64,000 bases of DNA, taken from assembly GCA_014529385.2 (NCBI GenBank), contig CM043954.1:94877247-94941246 (forward strand), read 5' to 3'. Both the position numbers and the translations under genes were made by a program. Below are positions 45,403-55,429 of this stretch, piece by piece. Every line of letters begins with the position of its first letter. Positions within the stretch are counted from its first letter, which is position 1. Below the pieces are notes generated by a model. That model was given only the letters and a program-made list of their open reading frames with translations, made no database searches and was not told the origin of the DNA. The stretch is from Adiantum capillus-veneris. Its lineage: Eukaryota; Streptophyta; Polypodiopsida; Polypodiales; Pteridaceae.

Positions 45403-47364
45403 TGGAGAGGGGGAAAGGGGAACACACCCAACACACGCCACAATGCCTCACTATAGCCCAGGGTATACACAGCGTCCCAATCCACTAGAGTTCACCTTCA
45501 AAACTCAACACTACCCGCAAGCAAACCATCACTTTCACACAACCATACGCACATACGCCTTTCAATGCACTAGACAGACTCAATCACTCCGCTCCGCTCA
45601 CTTCACAACCTTCCACACGCAAACAACCTCTCTCTATCTATCTTTGCATGACAAACCTCGAGGAGGCACACACGCCTACGCACGCCCGGAAACACACGCA
45701 CACAAGCAGAGAAGAGAAGGGGGAATGACGCCCAAAAACAGTAGAGAATAGTCTTCTAGCATATGCAATACCATATACACCCAACACACTGCTGGCATGA
45801 ACCTCCGCAACCAAAAAACAATGGCTCAAAATCCTTAGCAAAAGAACCTCATGGCAAAAAAGCTAACATTGGTCAAAGAACCCAAAAAATAAATGTTTAT
45901 CTCCTTTTATAGGGGTGTGTCTAGGAGACTTAAAAAAGAAAAAATAGGTGAGCTTCCATGTCGTGCACTTCACTTAGAGCTTTTTTTGGAACTTGTTTGC
46001 ATTGATTGCACCTGGCATAGCTCATTTTTGGAAACAATTTCATGGTGTATACATCCTCCTAATGTCTGCCCAATTCGGCCGCCCGCCTTCCTCCTCTTGG
46101 GACTTTGAGTTCCCTCTTTATCTCCTTATGTCCTCCACTGGCCGGATAGACCTCGAACTGTCTTTTTCTCCCTTTTTGCCCCTGCGGTTGGCGGGACCCT
46201 CCCCTTGTTGAGGCAATAACAACCTCGCTATTAGGGGAGTGTGACTCATCTCCTCAAAAATTTGGTGGGCGGGCCGCTAAGGCAGTAAGAACATCCCCCT
46301 AGAGAGCACGCCATGTTAGCACCGCCTTCAACGGCCTACACCAACGAGCAACGCCAGCGCCCCCCTGGCGCACCACCATCTCAGCTCAAAACAACACCCA
46401 ACATTTCCGTCAACACCATCAGCAGCGCCCCATGGGCCTTTCATCATTGCCAGCAGAGCTCACGCTTCTCATGCTCTTTAGTGGCCTCACAGACTGGCTT
46501 AAATACCCCGCCATCCGAACATCGTCCAAGGCATATGGGTTTACTCGGGGCCACGTGGTAGCTCCAGGCTCCCATTCCCTGCTCCAATGTTGGATTGCCA
46601 AGCCGTAAAGCCTGGCCGTGAACTCACTTGCCTGACTCCGGATTCACCCTTCCTTTCCACCCTTCACAATTCTCCGAGCCCCCAACCGAGGCCGTAAAAA
46701 ATCGACCAAAGCATCTGCAATCAATCCCGAACAAGTGCACCCAATCTTCCGACTGCTGTATCTTTCCGCTCTGGACTCCGTTTGACGTGCAATCAATTCT
46801 TGCTAGCTCCGTACGATGCATACCCTGGTGTAGAACTTCATCAATGCTCAAAATATGCTAGATGGCGCATTCTCCAATGCGAGCAATTGGGCTCAGACCC
46901 GGCCCCCGAAAAAAATCAACTGGCCATAAAATGCAAACCATAGCTCTGATCCACAATCTGAAAAGATGGGTAGGCTCCATGAGTTGAGCTTTACACACCT
47001 GTATCTCGACTCCCACTTGGACCACTAATCCCCAATTTCCCTGTCCGGCAAGAATTTGCAATCCATTGAAACTTCAACCTTCAATAACTTGGCTTCGTAG
47101 CTCGGTTTGATGAGCCGTCTGGACCTGCTCCTTCAAAACTTCAAGCTCTTCATTCTTGGACCCGAAAGCTGCACTTTCAATTGCTACCCCAATTAGCCCC
47201 TCATGGAGCCTTCCTTGGCCTATAAGCCGTATCAAGCATACAATTCTGCCGCTACTTGTCATTCCATGATTCTCCTAGCTGCTCCAACCCTTTGCCATGC
47301 TTCTGCTTGCCTTCATATATCTGCCCATGCCACCTTCTAGAGTCGACACACTTTGGCTACACCA
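45403..47364 (-). mobile_element. 3' LTR of the gag-only element
   Basis: Begins TGGAGAGGGGGAAAGGGG and ends GACACACTTTGGCTACACCA on the plus strand. It matches 49,567-51,626 along its length. A TATA box on the minus strand (complement of ccttttatagggg) is at 45,903-45,915. Confidence 0.92.
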
Positions 47365-47582
47365 TGATTGCCCACCCCCAAGTGGAGGATTAATGCTCAA
47401 CCAGATAAGAGCTTTTATTCCACTACTATAACTGAAAAACTTGGCCCACACTATGAGAAAAGTAAAACCATATGTACATAGTTTTATTGCATCCTACTTC
47501 CAAACCTTTAAGTGAGTTGCCCCACCCCCTACATCACATAGCTTCCACCTGTCGTTGATATCCTTTAGCCATTTGTGACTGC

Positions 47583-47978
47583 TCAACGTAGTGCCATACC
47601 GTAGCACCTAGACCACCATGTGTGTAGGCTACCTTTTTCACTCCATGCATTCCTTTGCAACTTGTCTACTCCATACCGAGCAGCACCAAGCATATCATCA
47701 TCAAAAAAACATGTATCTGACACCAAGCTCCAACACATGTCTGACCCTCCCTCCCAACCAAATAAAGTGGAGGCCTTGAGCATACACCCCTGCACCTGGT
47801 GAGCCAGCCACCGCATAGCTGTATCTACCACCATATGCATCAACCATAGCTTATATACCTTTAATGGAAGCAAAGCCACCGCTTGACATTCTCCTTTATC
47901 CACCATTGGACATGTCAAGTGCATTGGAATCTCCACCGTCTTTGGCATCACAAACTCCTCTTTGGCCGCATACTCCAT
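47583..47978 (-). mobile_element. Downstream frame in the gag-only element
   Basis: A 131-codon minus-strand frame just 3' of the acidic ORF, rich in tryptophan, methionine and cysteine (KLWLMHMVVDTAMRWLAHQV). I do not recognise it. It may be a continuation of the gag polyprotein or non-coding interior. Confidence 0.3.
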
Positions 47979-48011
47979 TCTAGCGTCATCAAGCCCTTCC
48001 TTGTCAAATGG

Positions 48012-49400
48012 CTATTCAAGGTCGACAAACACCATCTGCTCCTCAACTTTAACCACCTGTTCTTTGATCACCTCTTCTACCGCTACATCATGCTCCTCTA
48101 TGGAAGAGAGAAACTCGTTCTCTACCTCATCCACCTCAACTTCCTCCATAGACACGAGCGCTTTATCTCTCTTGGAAAAATGGTGCATCTGCTGCACCAC
48201 CATGGCACATTCTACCACCACTTTCATTAGCACATCCATTAGCATGTCCCCACCCACCATCTTCACTTGCATATCATCATCGGTAGGTCTAGACCGCACC
48301 ACTTGGCTTTCATCAAGCATCCCAGCTTGCTCTGTTCCCTGCTCTTCTTGCACATGGGCTACTACCATATCATCAAGCATATTAGAGGGCAGCTTTACCT
48401 TTACCAGTTTAGGTTCATCAGAGTCCGTCTCTTCGTCATAGGATGTGGACTCATCTTCTCTATCCTCCTCGGTTGTCTCCCAGCTAATCAAGCTTGTATC
48501 ATCATCGTCATCGTCATCATATATCGACTCTGTATCAACATTTGCATGCACTTGCAGCTCCACAAAATCTTGACCATCATCCTGACTTTGCTCACTTTCT
48601 TCATCAGCTTCTGAACCCTCGGTATCTGCATCTCGATTGCATTCTGCTACCTTTTCATGCAAAGTCTCCACAAGAACATGCTTTACCTCTTCAATCCATA
48701 CCGGAACCTCCACATCTTCTACCACTTTTGCATCTTGGTTCAACTCAACATGGAGCTTCTCCTCGTTGACAAGCTCTTCCACCCTCGGCACATGCACATC
48801 ACCAACTGGAAACCTCCAAGGATCATAACCAATAGTAGGTCTTACCTTTATAGGCTCTACATCTTGGACAATTGGAATCGCCCTAGGTCGGACCAAAGAG
48901 CACTTCGTTACCTCCGCAACAGGCATATAATCTGCTGGCTTTAACATGCCCAGCTTCAACTTCCACTTCACCTTTCTACTCTTTATCTTTGCGAGATAGA
49001 CCATGTCTTCGTATGTATCTACACCATCTTTGACCTTTTCTCTAATCCTCGGATGCAAGCACTTTAACAGCTTTTATAGCTTCAAAGATTGATTGCGTTT
49101 GACCCCAATAGCAATCTCTAACTGTTTTCAACAAGCTTCAAACTACTCAATGAAAAGAGATAAATCTTTACTTACATCTTGGTGTACCGCCTTCAGCCTT
49201 GCACCAACTTTTTCTGTCGTAATCACCTCTCGAAACCGCTCTAGAAACTGACTCTGCAACCTTTGCCATGATTCTTGATCAGTGCTCTCTAAACCATCGA
49301 ACCACACCTTGGCTCGTCCTCACATCAATAGCGGCACCGTCTGTAACCTTTTTGCATCCATCGACATACGCATCGACAACAGCCATAATTCAAAATCTGC
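48012..49400 (-). mobile_element. gag and acidic ORF of the gag-only element
   Basis: Upstream part (about 49.08-49.40 kb): gag core with RAKVWFDGLESTDQESW and QSQFLERFREVIT. Downstream, an open frame of 348 codons (48,012-49,058) starts with the gag-like end MHPRIREKVKDGVDTYEDMV and YLAKIKSRKVKW. It then turns into a long, very acidic region with a run of seven aspartates at residues 181-187, and a methionine- and valine-rich end. No zinc knuckle or protease is readable. The acidic tail resembles no domain I know. Fossil in part, yet this is one of the longest open frames in the window. Confidence 0.7.
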
Positions 49401-49566
49401 TAACCAAGATCTTCAATGCTCGTAAATATGGGGCCAAAACCTGGCTCCACCATCTCTGTCAACTTCAATCTCGACCATCACCCAACCGCTTTGTTGTGGA
49501 TAAAAAACGCCGCTTCCAACCGCAAATTCGAGCATCAGACAACTCCTCAGTGGGGGCACCAGAATA

Positions 49567-51626
49567 TGGAGAGGGGGAAAGGGGAACACACCCAGCACAC
49601 AACACAATGCCTCACTAAAGCCCAGGGTATACACAACGCCCCAATCCACTAGGGTTCACCTTCAAAACACAACACTACCCACAAGCAAACCACCACTTTC
49701 AGACAACCATACGCACATATGCCTTGTAATGCACTAGACAGACTCAATCACTCCGCTCCGCTCACTTCACAACCTTCCACACTCACACAACCTCCCTCTA
49801 TCTCTCTTTGCACGACAAACCTCGGGGAGGCACACACGCCTACACACACAAGGAAACACACGCACACAAGCAGAGAAGAGAAGGGGGAAGGGGGAATGAT
49901 GCCCAGAAATAGTAGAGAATAGTCTTCTAGCATATGCAATACCATATACAAGCAACACACTGTTGGCATGAACCTCGGAAACCGAAAAACAATGGCTCAA
50001 AAGCCTTGGCAAAAAAGCTAACATTGGTCAAAGACCCTATAAAATGAACGTTTATCTCCTTTTATAGGGGTGTGTCTAGGAGACTTAAAAAAGAAAAAAT
50101 AGGTGAGCTTCCATGTCGTGCACTTCACTTAGAGCTTTTTTTAGAACTTGTTTGCATTGCTTGCACCTGGCATAGTTCATTTTTGGAAACAATTGCATGG
50201 TGTATACATCCTCCTAATGTCCGCCCAATTCGGCCGCTCGGCTTGCTCCTCTTGGGGTTTTGAGTTCCCCCTCTATCTCATGTTGTCCTCCACTGGCCGG
50301 AAAGGCCTCGAACTATCTCTTTCTACCTTTTCTTCCCTGCAGGACCCTCCCCTTGTTGAGGCAATAGCGACCTCACTATTGGGGGGGGGGTGGGGGGTGG
50401 TGACTCATCTCCTCAAAAATTTGGTGGGCGGGCCGATAAGGCAGTGACAACATCCCCCTAGCGGGCACGCCACGTAGGCACCGCCTTCAACGGCCTACAG
50501 CAGCTAGAAACGCCAGCACGCCCCTAGCGCACCACCATCTCAGCTCAAAACAGTGCCCAGCGCCCCCGTCAACACCATCAACAGCGCCCCATGGGCCTTT
50601 CACCATTGCCAGCAGAGCTCACAACAAGCTCACGCTTCTCATGCTATTTGGTGGCCTCATGGACTGGCTTAAATACCCCGCCATCCGAACATCGTCCAAG
50701 GCATATGGGTTTACTCGGGTCCACGTGGAAGCTCCAGGATCCATGGCCTCTTAACACATTGCAAATTTTCCAAAAAACACCTTCATGAATTGTTTTTTTT
50801 GAGCCCACCTCCTCTAGGCTCCCATTCCCTGCTCCAATGTTGGACTGCCAAGCCGTAAAGCCCAGCCGCGAACTCACTTGTCTGACTCCGGATTCACCCT
50901 TCCTTGCCGCTCGTCACAATTCTTCGAGCCCCCAAACCGAGGCCATAAAAAACCGACCAAAGCATCTGCAATCAATCTTGAACAATTGCACCCAATCTTC
51001 CGACTGCTGTATCTTTTCGCTCCGGACTCTGTTTGACGTGCAATCAATTGCTGCTAGCTCTGTATGATGCATACCCTTCTGTAGAACTTTGTTGGTGCTC
51101 AGAAGATGTCAGATGGCGCATTCTCCAATGCAAGCAAGTGGGCTCAGACCCGGCCCCCGAAAAAATTCAACTGGCCATAAAATGCAAACCATAGCTTTGA
51201 TCCGCAATCTGAAAAGATGGGTAATCTCCATGAGTTGAACTTTACACACCTGTATCTCGACTCCCACTTGGACCACTTGTCCTCAGCTGCCCTGTCCGGC
51301 AAGAATCTGCAATCCATTGAAACTACAACCTTCAATAACTTGGGCTCCGTAGCTCAGTTTGATGAGCCGTCTGGATCTGCTCCTTCAGCACTCCAAGCTC
51401 TTCATTCCTGGACCCAAAATATGCACTTTGCATCTCTTTCATCTGCTACCCCAATTAGCCCCTCATGGAGCCTTCCTTGGCCTATAAGCCGCATCAGGCA
51501 TACAATTCTACTTCTACCTGTCATTCCATGATTCTCCTAGCTGCTCCAGCCCTTTGCCATGCTTCTGCTTGCCTGCATATATCTACCCATGACACCTTCT
51601 AGAGTCGACACACTTTGGCTGCACCA
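49567..51626 (-). mobile_element. 5' LTR of the gag-only element
   Basis: Same ends and content as the left copy, with a TATA box (CCCCTATAAAAGG, minus strand) at 50,058-50,070. A run of about nine G followed by 'tggggggtgg' at about 50,383-50,400 has no counterpart of that length in the other LTR. Confidence 0.92.
50058..50070 (-). promoter_or_regulatory. LTR TATA box
   Basis: The minus strand reads CCCCTATAAAAGG and continues AGATAAACG. It is conserved in both LTRs (other copy 45,903-45,915) and placed to start transcription toward the interior on the minus strand. Confidence 0.55.
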
Positions 51627-51943
51627 ACGCCTGCACCCATGGCATTTGTTTTTGTATATAACAAATTGTGTACATTGTAGAATTTGGTCCCACACATGAA
51701 GAGTGATGTAGATATTTTTAACTTCACATTATACACGTGCCACGACATGAAACCGCAGAACAAGGCACTAAATTCTACACATTTCTGGAGTAAGGTATAT
51801 GCCTACACACCACGAAGTGGCCTATGACCTGCAAGCAAACTCTTTGGTGAGAGATGAACTATTGCACCAGATGAGTCCGGCACAACACACACAAATATGT
51901 TAGTATTCAACAATCTTGGATAAAACATTATACCTAAATGCTA

Positions 51944-52022
51944 CTCCTGGTGGTGGTGTTGACTGGGTAGCTTCTAGCTCCTGGTGGTGGTGTTGGCTGG
52001 GTAGCTCCTAGCTCCTGGTGGC
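51944..52022. repeat. 34-bp direct repeat, about 2.3 copies
   Basis: 'ctcctggtggtggtgttg-ctgggtagct-ctag' is repeated in tandem with one or two differences, just right of the gag-only element. Confidence 0.85.
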
Positions 52023-52229
52023 TAATGTGTTTCCAACTAAATCCAACGGATCTATTTTTTAATTTTTTTTCAAGAACTATTTTGATTGAAATTTTGTTTT
52101 CTCAAAAATATTTTAAATAAAAAATATAGGAATTATATGTATATTTGCGTATTATTTGGGATTATGCCAAATAATCTCATTTTATACGTATCACTTTTGT
52201 GATACCAGTGCATAAATGCAATATAGATG

Positions 52230-52650
52230 ATCATTAACACAAGCTCCATTTTCCTATGGTTCTTGGATTCTAGATAGTGGAGCATTCCAGCACACGACTA
52301 CCCAGAAATATTTTTAGTTCTAGGAAGCCTCTATAAGAACCGATCAGTGTAATTCTTGGGAATAATGAAAAATTTCTAGTAGAAGGGTATGAAATGATCT
52401 ATTTTTTAGCATCCATAGGTGAAATTGAGAAACTATGTGATGTGTTGTTTGTGCCACCAATCAAGATAGACTTGCTCTTGATTGCTACAACCATTGATCG
52501 TGGTCTTGAAGTTTGTTTCAAGCAAACTAGAGCAAAAATTGAAAGGTCACCCACCCGCCAACTCTGAAGTCGAGATGGGGTCCTTGATAGGTATGTAAGC
52601 CTATTAAAAGTCATAGCCTCTAAGTAACCAAGGAATAGACCTTTACCATT
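52230..52650 (+). mobile_element. copia fragment: protease and pre-integrase part
   Basis: The plus strand reads GSWILDSGAFQHTT, the copia retropepsin start, followed by LCDVLFVPPIKIDLLLIATT and GLEVCFKQTRAKIERS, typical of the segment before the integrase zinc finger. The matching continuation (VGKGVRHNNLYEL) lies at about 55.5 kb, so about 2.8 kb of unrelated DNA splits the copia copy. Fossil. Confidence 0.8.
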
Positions 52651-52990
52651 GACAATGGCTTGGGTCTATAGCCCTTTAGAAGACCTAGTCATGTCTCACA
52701 GCGAAAACAGGACATCTTAAAAGTCCAAAACTCTTTTCGCCCTATAACTTCCACAAATTGGGCTAAGGTATCCTCAACCAACGCTTTTGCCCCCAAATAG
52801 ACACAGCCACTGGTGGACTCCTCTTCCAAGTGATGAATTTCTCTAAACATTTTTAGTGTGTGGGGATGGATAGTTATCTGACTAATCAGGTCCACTCATC
52901 ACTTTGGTCTTCGATGTGCATTGGTACGTCTTCGGTCTTTAGCAACTCTTGTTAATTGATGTTGACTCAATTAACAGAGACCCATCCCAC
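52651..52990. other. Probable gypsy LTR sequence before the primer site
   Basis: The sequence ends CATCCCACA directly before a tRNA-Asp-type primer site, as an LTR should. I could not align it with the other gypsy LTRs or define its start. A minus-strand frame of 68 codons here has no family signal. Confidence 0.4.
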
Positions 52991-52993
52991 ATT

Positions 52994-53410
52994 TGCACCG
53001 TTGCCGGGGATCGAAGAGGCCTAAACTAGGGAAAAACACGAGCGTTGTGAAGTTATCCTTTAACTTCCTCTAGGATCTCCTAGAGCCAAAACTTTCTTTT
53101 AGAACCACATAGCTTAAGATTGTCGTCTTTTGTTTGTGTAGAGATAGCTTGGAAGTAATTGTACTTGCTGAGTGCCTTTAGGATTGTAGGACTGTAGAAT
53201 GAGATTAGGATTTTGGGAATGATTGATAGACGAGACAAGTCTTAAGATCAATGCTCAGAAAACCATAAAAAACAAGAAAGCGAGTGTTTGTAGACACTTT
53301 CCACAACCCCATTGCATTAGAACGTAGGAGTAGGGTAAGTAGGATCCAAGGTGGATTTCAGAACATTTCTCTCTCCGAAAGAATCAATTGTGAGTTGTTA
53401 TTTGAAGACC
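52994..53410 (+). mobile_element. gypsy primer site and leader fragment (plus)
   Basis: The primer site, TGCACCGTTGCCGGGGATCG at 52,994-53,015, is the best tRNA-Asp match in the window. The leader follows: AAGAGGCCTAAACTAGGGAA, GTGAAGTTATCCTTTAAC, AGGAGTAGGGTAAGTAGG (53,326-53,343) and GAATCAATTGTGAGTTG. It matches the minus-strand leader at 12.03-12.16 kb block by block, except that about 230 bases lie here between 'cttcctctagga' and the GTAAGT block. Nothing of gag follows. Confidence 0.8.
53326..53341 (+). promoter_or_regulatory. Conserved splice-donor-like leader motif, plus-strand copy
   Basis: AGGAGTAGGGTAAGTA, identical to the copies at 12,087-12,102 and 41,351-41,366, and placed downstream of the primer site as in those copies. 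Confidence 0.5.
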
Positions 53411-53719
53411 TTAGTGAATCCCCACTTACCACCCCGCACTCACACAAGATTCTTTTGTTTCCTCATTACTACCACATTCTTTTGACGTTTAAAATAATGG
53501 TTCTCATTAAGAAAAGTCATGAAAATCAGCATTAAAACACAGTCTTTCAAAAAACAAACATCTTTGGACTTCAGACAAGGTATGGTCACATATAATATTT
53601 CCTGACACGTACTTCACTTGACTCAAGCACACCTATACATGGGTGGAACAAACAACACCCTTCCTTATTCATAGTCCAAGTGGGAATCCATCACCCAAAG
53701 TTTGGGGTGTTCATATGCC

Positions 53720-54790
53720 AAACCAGCTCTGTAATTACCTTATAATTATCTAAGCTAATTGAATAATTTTTCCCTTTATTTTATGGCTAAAATCAATCAG
53801 GTCTAACTTAGTTAAATAGCTAAACTAAGTTTTTATTAAGAAGCTAGCTATCTCCACTAGATAATGATGTTTCCTAACTTTGAGAATTACCTTGTAGTTA
53901 TCTAAGTTAGTGATCTAATATTTCTCCTTAGTTTACAACTAAAATCAATTACTTTTAACTTAATTAAATAACTAAGTAGTTTTTTCGTTGATGAGAAAAT
54001 TATGTTAGCTAGATAATGATGTTTCCTAGCTCAAATAACTACCTTGTAATTATGGAAGTTAGTTGGCTATTTTCCCTCTTTAATTTATAGCTAAAATCAA
54101 ACAATTTTAGCTTAATTAAATAGCTAGACCAATTTTTTGTTATAATGTGATAATTATCTTCACTAGCTAATGATGTCTTATAACTCTAATAATTACCTTG
54201 TAATTATTTAAGTTAGCTAATTGATTTTCCTCTTTAATTTATTACTAAAATCAGTCAATTAGCTGAATTAAATAGCTAAAATAATTTTCTGTTAATGAGA
54301 TAATTATTTTAGCTATTAAATGATGTTTTTTAACTTTGATAACTACCTTGTAATTATCTAAGTTAATTAACTAATTTCCCCCTTTAATTTAAACCTAGAA
54401 TCAATCAGTTCTATCTTAAGTAAATAGCAAAAATATTTTTGTGTTTGTGAGATAATTACCTCGTGTTCTTAATAATTTTTATTAAGTGTCTTGTGTTGTT
54501 TTAAGTTAGTTTACTAAGTTTCCTATTAGTTTAACAGTTAAAAATAGCTAATCTTATCTAATTAATTATAAAAATTAATCAAAACATTATGATATAATTT
54601 TTCTAAAATTTTAATAATATAATCAAGTTTTGATAATTATCTTGGAGTTAACTAAGCTTGTTTGATATAATTCTTATTAATTAAATCAAAATTAATCAAT
54701 TTCAATCCTAATTAGGTTTAATAGTTTAGTAGATTATTAATCTCAATTAACACTAAGTAATTCACAAGGTTAATCATGTATAAGAGAGTG
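53720..54790. repeat. AT-rich tandem array, about 150-bp unit
   Basis: Seven diverged units are marked by 'aattaccttgtaattatctaagttag' at about 53,733, 53,885, 54,037, 54,191, 54,341, 54,484 and 54,634 (spacing 152, 152, 154, 150, 143, 150). Each unit includes a segment of the form AGCTAAAATCAATCAATTTTAGCT. In the fourth unit region (54,089-54,112) it is a perfect inverted repeat, AGCTAAAAT-CAAACA-ATTTTAGCT. Other units keep it only in part. Satellite-like; no coding content. Confidence 0.88.
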
Positions 54791-54899
54791 TCTAATAGTA
54801 GAGTAAAATCAAATCTTCTTTAATTAATAGATTAATTCAAAAAGTTAGATATAAATTAATATAAATATCTAACTAACTGAGATTAGCATAATTACCTTG

Positions 54900-55330
54900 C
54901 TTAATCACTTATATTTTTCTCTCTTAGTGATTTCTATGAAGTATCTCTCTCGTACAAGAGATTTTTGGCCAGGATATCGAGTCTGTCTAAATTGTGAGGT
55001 AACATGTCCTATTTATAGTTTTTCTAGGCACTCATAGCCTCTCACAAGCTGAAAATGGCAGCTTCTTATAGCTCAAGCAGCCCCCCTAGGCTCAAGGAGG
55101 CACCATCTGCTACTAAATCTAGCTTGGGCAAGTCTAGATACTCTCTCCAGGTACTTGCCTACTTTGAAAATGAAGCCTACTAATTTTTGTGCTATTTTGA
55201 TAAATATCTAAGGGTTATAATGAAAGTCATATATTTAATGATTACTAAAAACCATCCAGTCATTTTTGCAATTTAATGTGACAGTGAATCTTCCAAAGAG
55301 GATAATGGTGTCAGTTTTTACACCAATTTA
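54900..55330 (-). mobile_element. LTR-like promoter region (minus)
   Basis: The minus strand has CTATAAATAGGACATG (box at 55,009-55,018), followed by a pyrimidine- and AG-repeat-rich start region such as CTCTTGTACGAGAGAGATAC, the look of an LTR U3/R boundary. Ends and partner LTR were not found. Confidence 0.35.
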
Positions 55331-55429
55331 GTTTTGATAGTTCCTAGCTATAGGTTTGTTGTGCTTCAGATTTTAAAAATACCAATTTTAACTTCTTTTG
55401 ATATAGTGCTTTACCAGTTTGTACACTCA

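Larger units (their letters stand above)
45403..51626 (-). mobile_element. Gag-only LTR retrotransposon with about 2-kb LTRs
   Basis: A 6.2-kb unit: LTRs at 45,403-47,364 (1,962 bp) and 49,567-51,626 (2,060 bp) around a 2.2-kb interior. On the minus strand the interior begins with a possible primer site (TGGTGCCCCCACTGAGGA) and ends with a purine tract, CTTGGGGGTGGGCAA, before the 3' LTR. The only recognisable gene content is gag. No RT, RNase H or integrase is seen, so it is non-autonomous in build. The LTRs differ at many positions and by an insertion near 50.75-50.82 kb, so the copy is not recent. A solo LTR of the same family lies at 26.06 kb. Confidence 0.9.

Noticed and set aside
47962-48944. 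Long plus-strand frames rich in serine, histidine and tyrosine
   Set aside because: They are antisense shadows of the acidic minus-strand ORF in the gag-only element.
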